From NCBI GenBank assembly GCA_016218095.1, contig JACREV010000264.1, positions 1-8,531 of the forward strand: a stretch of 8,531 bases of DNA. The letters are read 5' to 3'. A model generated the notes under the pieces. The model was not told the DNA's origin. It saw only the letters and a program-made list of their open reading frames with translations, and searched no databases. Positions 6,658-8,531 of the stretch are shown piece by piece. A program made the translations under genes and the position numbers. The DNA comes from Deltaproteobacteria bacterium. GTDB lineage: Bacteria; Desulfobacterota; GWC2-55-46. How positions within the stretch are numbered: the stretch's first letter is position 1; the number at the start of each line of letters is the position of its first letter.

Positions 6658-7210
6658 GGGGTTTACGCTCATAGAGGTACTTATTGCTCTGGCCCTTGCC
6701 GCCGTGATACTCGCCTCCGTCTACGCCGCGTTCTTTTACATAGTAAGGGGGACGAAGGGGTCGGCTGAGGCGCTCGACGAGTATATCGAGACCGGGAGGG
6801 CCCTTGAGAGGATCGGAAGGGAAATACGGTCCTGCTACTACAGAGAGGGGAACCGGTTCACGTTTTTCGAGGGCGGAAAAAAAGGGGAGTCCTCGCAATT
6901 GAAGTTCACCTCCGCCTCAGGCGCGCCCTCGATCGGGAGCGGCCTCGCCTCTATTTCGTACTCTGTCGAGGAGACGGACGAGGGCGGGGCGCTCGTAAGG
7001 GAGGCCGGGGATACATATTCGGAAGAGAGGTTCAAGGCCGTCGCGATAGCCGATGTCGCCGGGTTCGAGGCATCGTTCCGTTCGGCGAGAGGCTGGGCAA
7101 AGGCATGGGACTCTTCCCTTGAGAAAAGGCCCCCTGACGCCGTGAGGATCGATGTCACGCTTAAGGACGGGAGGGTCTTGTCCGCGATATCAGAGGTGAT
7201 GGCGAGGTGA
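6647..7210 (+). CDS. gspJ: GspJ, T2SS minor pseudopilin
   Basis: GspJ binds GspI and GspK in the tip complex that primes pseudopilus assembly. The 187-residue product starts at GTG 6647 with a very short leader (MRGKG), a cleavage site before FTLIEVLIALALAAVILASV, and the +5 Glu at residue 10. The helix runs into EYIETGRALERIGREIRSCY (45-64), typical of GspJ, and then a larger beta-rich domain. A late segment, VAGFEASFRSARGWAKAWDS, corresponds to the conserved C-terminal GspJ region with its Trp residues. The start overlaps the end of gspI by 11 bases, and no Shine-Dalgarno is visible before it, so ribosomes probably carry over from gspI. No closer in-frame ATG would keep the leader. Confidence 0.92.
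   Translation: MRGKGFTLIEVLIALALAAVILASVYAAFFYIVRGTKGSAEALDEYIETGRALERIGREIRSCYYREGNRFTFFEGGKKGESSQLKFTSASGAPSIGSGLASISYSVEETDEGGALVREAGDTYSEERFKAVAIADVAGFEASFRSARGWAKAWDSSLEKRPPDAVRIDVTLKDGRVLSAISEVMAR
7192..7198 (+). promoter_or_regulatory. Ribosome binding site for the gspK GTG start
   Basis: AGAGGTG near the end of gspJ lies 8 bases before GTG 7207, whose last two bases are also the first two of the gspJ TGA. This supports the GTG start and tight coupling of J and K. Confidence 0.6.
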
Positions 7211-8151
7211 GGGGAGAGGGCGGAGAGAGCCGGGGCGTAACCGGCGCGTCAGGGAAGGACGGCGGGCTCGCCCTTATAACCGTACTCCTGATAACGGCGA
7301 TCCTCGTAGCCCTCACCGTCGAGTTCGCCTACAGGATATACATCGGGGCGGCGCGCGCCGGGAACTTGAGGGACTCATCCCGCGCCTCGCTCCTCGCCAC
7401 CGACGGCGTGGTCATAGGTAAGTCGGGACTTGAAAAGCTCCTCGAGTCAAGGCCGAACCTTGTCATGGGCGCGGAGGGCCTTAAGTTCACCCAGGACCTC
7501 GGCGACGGACTCTCAATTGAGATAACCGTGCTGGACGAATACTCGAAGGCGTCGCTCCGGACCGTCTACGCCGCTACGGGCCTCTCTAATGAGAAGATAG
7601 AGGGCGTCTACTCGAGGCTCCTTGAAATACTCGGGCTCGATAACCGCCTTTCGGAGCCTCTTGCCGACTGGGTGGATGCGGACGACGACCCGAGGCCCTA
7701 CGGCGCGGAAGCGCGGGAATACTCGTCGCTTAAGAACCCGCACGGCGTAAGGAACGGGTACGTCGAGGCCGCAGGCGAGCTCCGTCTCATTAAAGGATAC
7801 TCAAGGGAGGTCATGAGGAAGATCGAGCCGTTCGTCTCGCCATATAATACGGACGGCCTTATAAACATAAATACGGCCCCCAAGGAAGTCCTTCTCGCCC
7901 TTGACGAATCGATGACGGACACGCTCGCCGAGGCCGTCATCGAGTACAGGGACGCTACACCTTTCAAGGACAAATCCGACATATTGAAGGCGAGGGGCTT
8001 CTCAACCATAGGCTACGCGATGCAGGATAAGATTACCGTCGAGAGCAGGGTCTACCGGATACGATCGAGGGCGAGGGCCGGGGACGCGGTAAAGGAGGCG
8101 GAGGCGGTGGTCAAGACCGGTGGGCCCATACTCTTCTGGAGCGAGTCCTGA
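7207..8151 (+). CDS. gspK: GspK, T2SS pseudopilus tip protein
   Basis: GspK is the largest minor pseudopilin and caps the GspI-GspJ-GspK tip. The 314-residue product has a 20-residue Gly-rich leader, then LALITVLLITAILVALTVEF as the membrane helix. Position +5 is Thr, not Glu, as is normal for GspK, whose site at the tip does not require Glu5. Further family marks are DWVDADDDPRPYGAE (154-168), LININTAPKEVL (218-229) with the NTAP signature, and a helix-hairpin-like segment ending in FKDKSDILKARGF (253-265). The acidic 154-168 segment belongs to the region that binds calcium in characterised GspK. GTG 7207 overlaps the gspJ stop by 4 bases. Length and motif order are normal and nothing looks damaged. 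Confidence 0.94.
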   Translation: MRGEGGESRGVTGASGKDGGLALITVLLITAILVALTVEFAYRIYIGAARAGNLRDSSRASLLATDGVVIGKSGLEKLLESRPNLVMGAEGLKFTQDLGDGLSIEITVLDEYSKASLRTVYAATGLSNEKIEGVYSRLLEILGLDNRLSEPLADWVDADDDPRPYGAEAREYSSLKNPHGVRNGYVEAAGELRLIKGYSREVMRKIEPFVSPYNTDGLININTAPKEVLLALDESMTDTLAEAVIEYRDATPFKDKSDILKARGFSTIGYAMQDKITVESRVYRIRSRARAGDAVKEAEAVVKTGGPILFWSES

Positions 8152-8153
8152 GG

Positions 8154-8531
8154 ATGGCAGGCTGTATCCTCATACTGGACCTTTCGAGCGACGCCTTGAG
8201 GGCTGGGGCGTTCTCGACGCGCTCTATCGAGCCCATCGATTTTACCTCGATCAGGTTCGAGCGCGGCGATGACCATTCCTTCACCCCCGCCATGAAGGGG
8301 GCGCTCGAGTCCGTTAAGAAATGGTCAGATGAAAAGGGGCTGAAACCGCTGAGGTCGCTCGCCGGCGTGAGCGCGACGAGCCTTTACGTAAGGATAATGC
8401 CGATACCTTTCGAGGACCGGAAAAAGATGGCCGAGGTGCTTCCGTTCGAGCTCGGGGGGCTCCTTCATATCGATGTCAAGGAGGCGGTCATCGACGGCGT
8501 GAACCTCGGGGACGGCAAGGCCCTTGCCGTC
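8154..8531 (+). CDS. gspL: GspL, T2SS inner-membrane platform protein (5' part only)
   Basis: GspL joins the cytoplasmic ATPase GspE to the membrane platform through an actin-like (PilM-like) N-terminal domain, followed by a membrane helix and a periplasmic ferredoxin-like domain. Only the first 126 codons are in the window, so the last two parts are not seen. The visible part opens with an ILILDLSSDALRAGAF strand-turn-strand (5-20) and contains SLYVRIMPIPFEDRKKMAEV, then LPFELGGLL (96-104). That matches the GspL/PilM pattern, where a Pro-Phe strand precedes a helix and an F-E-L motif. The ATG at 8154 comes 2 bases after the gspK stop, with GGAG at 8138-8141 as a distant ribosome site. The place right after gspK favours GspL over PilM. 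Confidence 0.88.
   Translation, partial: MAGCILILDLSSDALRAGAFSTRSIEPIDFTSIRFERGDDHSFTPAMKGALESVKKWSDEKGLKPLRSLAGVSATSLYVRIMPIPFEDRKKMAEVLPFELGGLLHIDVKEAVIDGVNLGDGKALAV

Noticed and set aside
5784..7210. Genes H, I and J as type IV pilus (PilE/PilV/PilW) rather than T2SS subunits
   Set aside because: They are followed by a clear gspK and gspL and face gspC, which is specific to T2SS.
1..8531. CRISPR array, insertion sequence, tRNA or phage genes
   Set aside because: No regularly spaced repeats, terminal inverted repeats with a transposase, or tRNA-like cloverleaf were noticed by eye; nearly all DNA is accounted for by gsp genes.

Overview
The window holds most of one type II secretion system (T2SS) locus, arranged as two divergent gene runs around a small LuxR-type regulator. 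Identification rests on recognisable family motifs in the translated products; no database search was run. The DNA is GC-rich, strongly favours AGG for Arg and ATA for Ile, and packs its genes tightly. Together with a complete Gsp apparatus this suggests a diderm, Proteobacteria-like environmental bacterium of the Desulfobacterota/Nitrospirota type. That placement is a guess from codon style and gene content, not a phylogenetic result.

Minus strand, read from the middle to the left: a regulator with an atypical receiver domain and a LuxR/GerE helix-turn-helix (5519-4884), gspC (4848-3934, inner-membrane clamp protein), a 140-base gap with its own likely promoter, gspD (3793-1853, outer-membrane secretin), gspE (1843-296, cytoplasmic ATPase) and the first 98 codons of gspF (296-1, inner-membrane platform protein), which runs off the left edge.

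Plus strand, read from the middle to the right: gspH (5784-6326), gspI (6307-6657), gspJ (6647-7210) and gspK (7207-8151), the four minor pseudopilins, then the first 126 codons of gspL (8154-8531), which runs off the right edge. H-I-J-K overlap by 20, 11 and 4 bases, and I, J and K start with TTG, GTG and GTG, so they look translationally coupled.

The two runs supply complementary parts of one machine. GspE powers assembly through GspF and GspL. GspI, J and K, with H, form the tip of the pseudopilus. GspC links the inner-membrane platform to the GspD channel. The major pseudopilin GspG is not between F and H, its usual place, and neither the prepilin peptidase nor gspM is in view; these may lie beyond the edges. 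The 264-base divergent region (5520-5783) carries a sigma70-like promoter in each direction and a small symmetric element over the leftward promoter, which makes it the obvious control point. I see no CRISPR array, tRNA, rRNA, insertion sequence or convincing terminator. The system itself is known; the unusual parts are the divergent layout, the embedded degenerate-receiver regulator and the start-site architecture.
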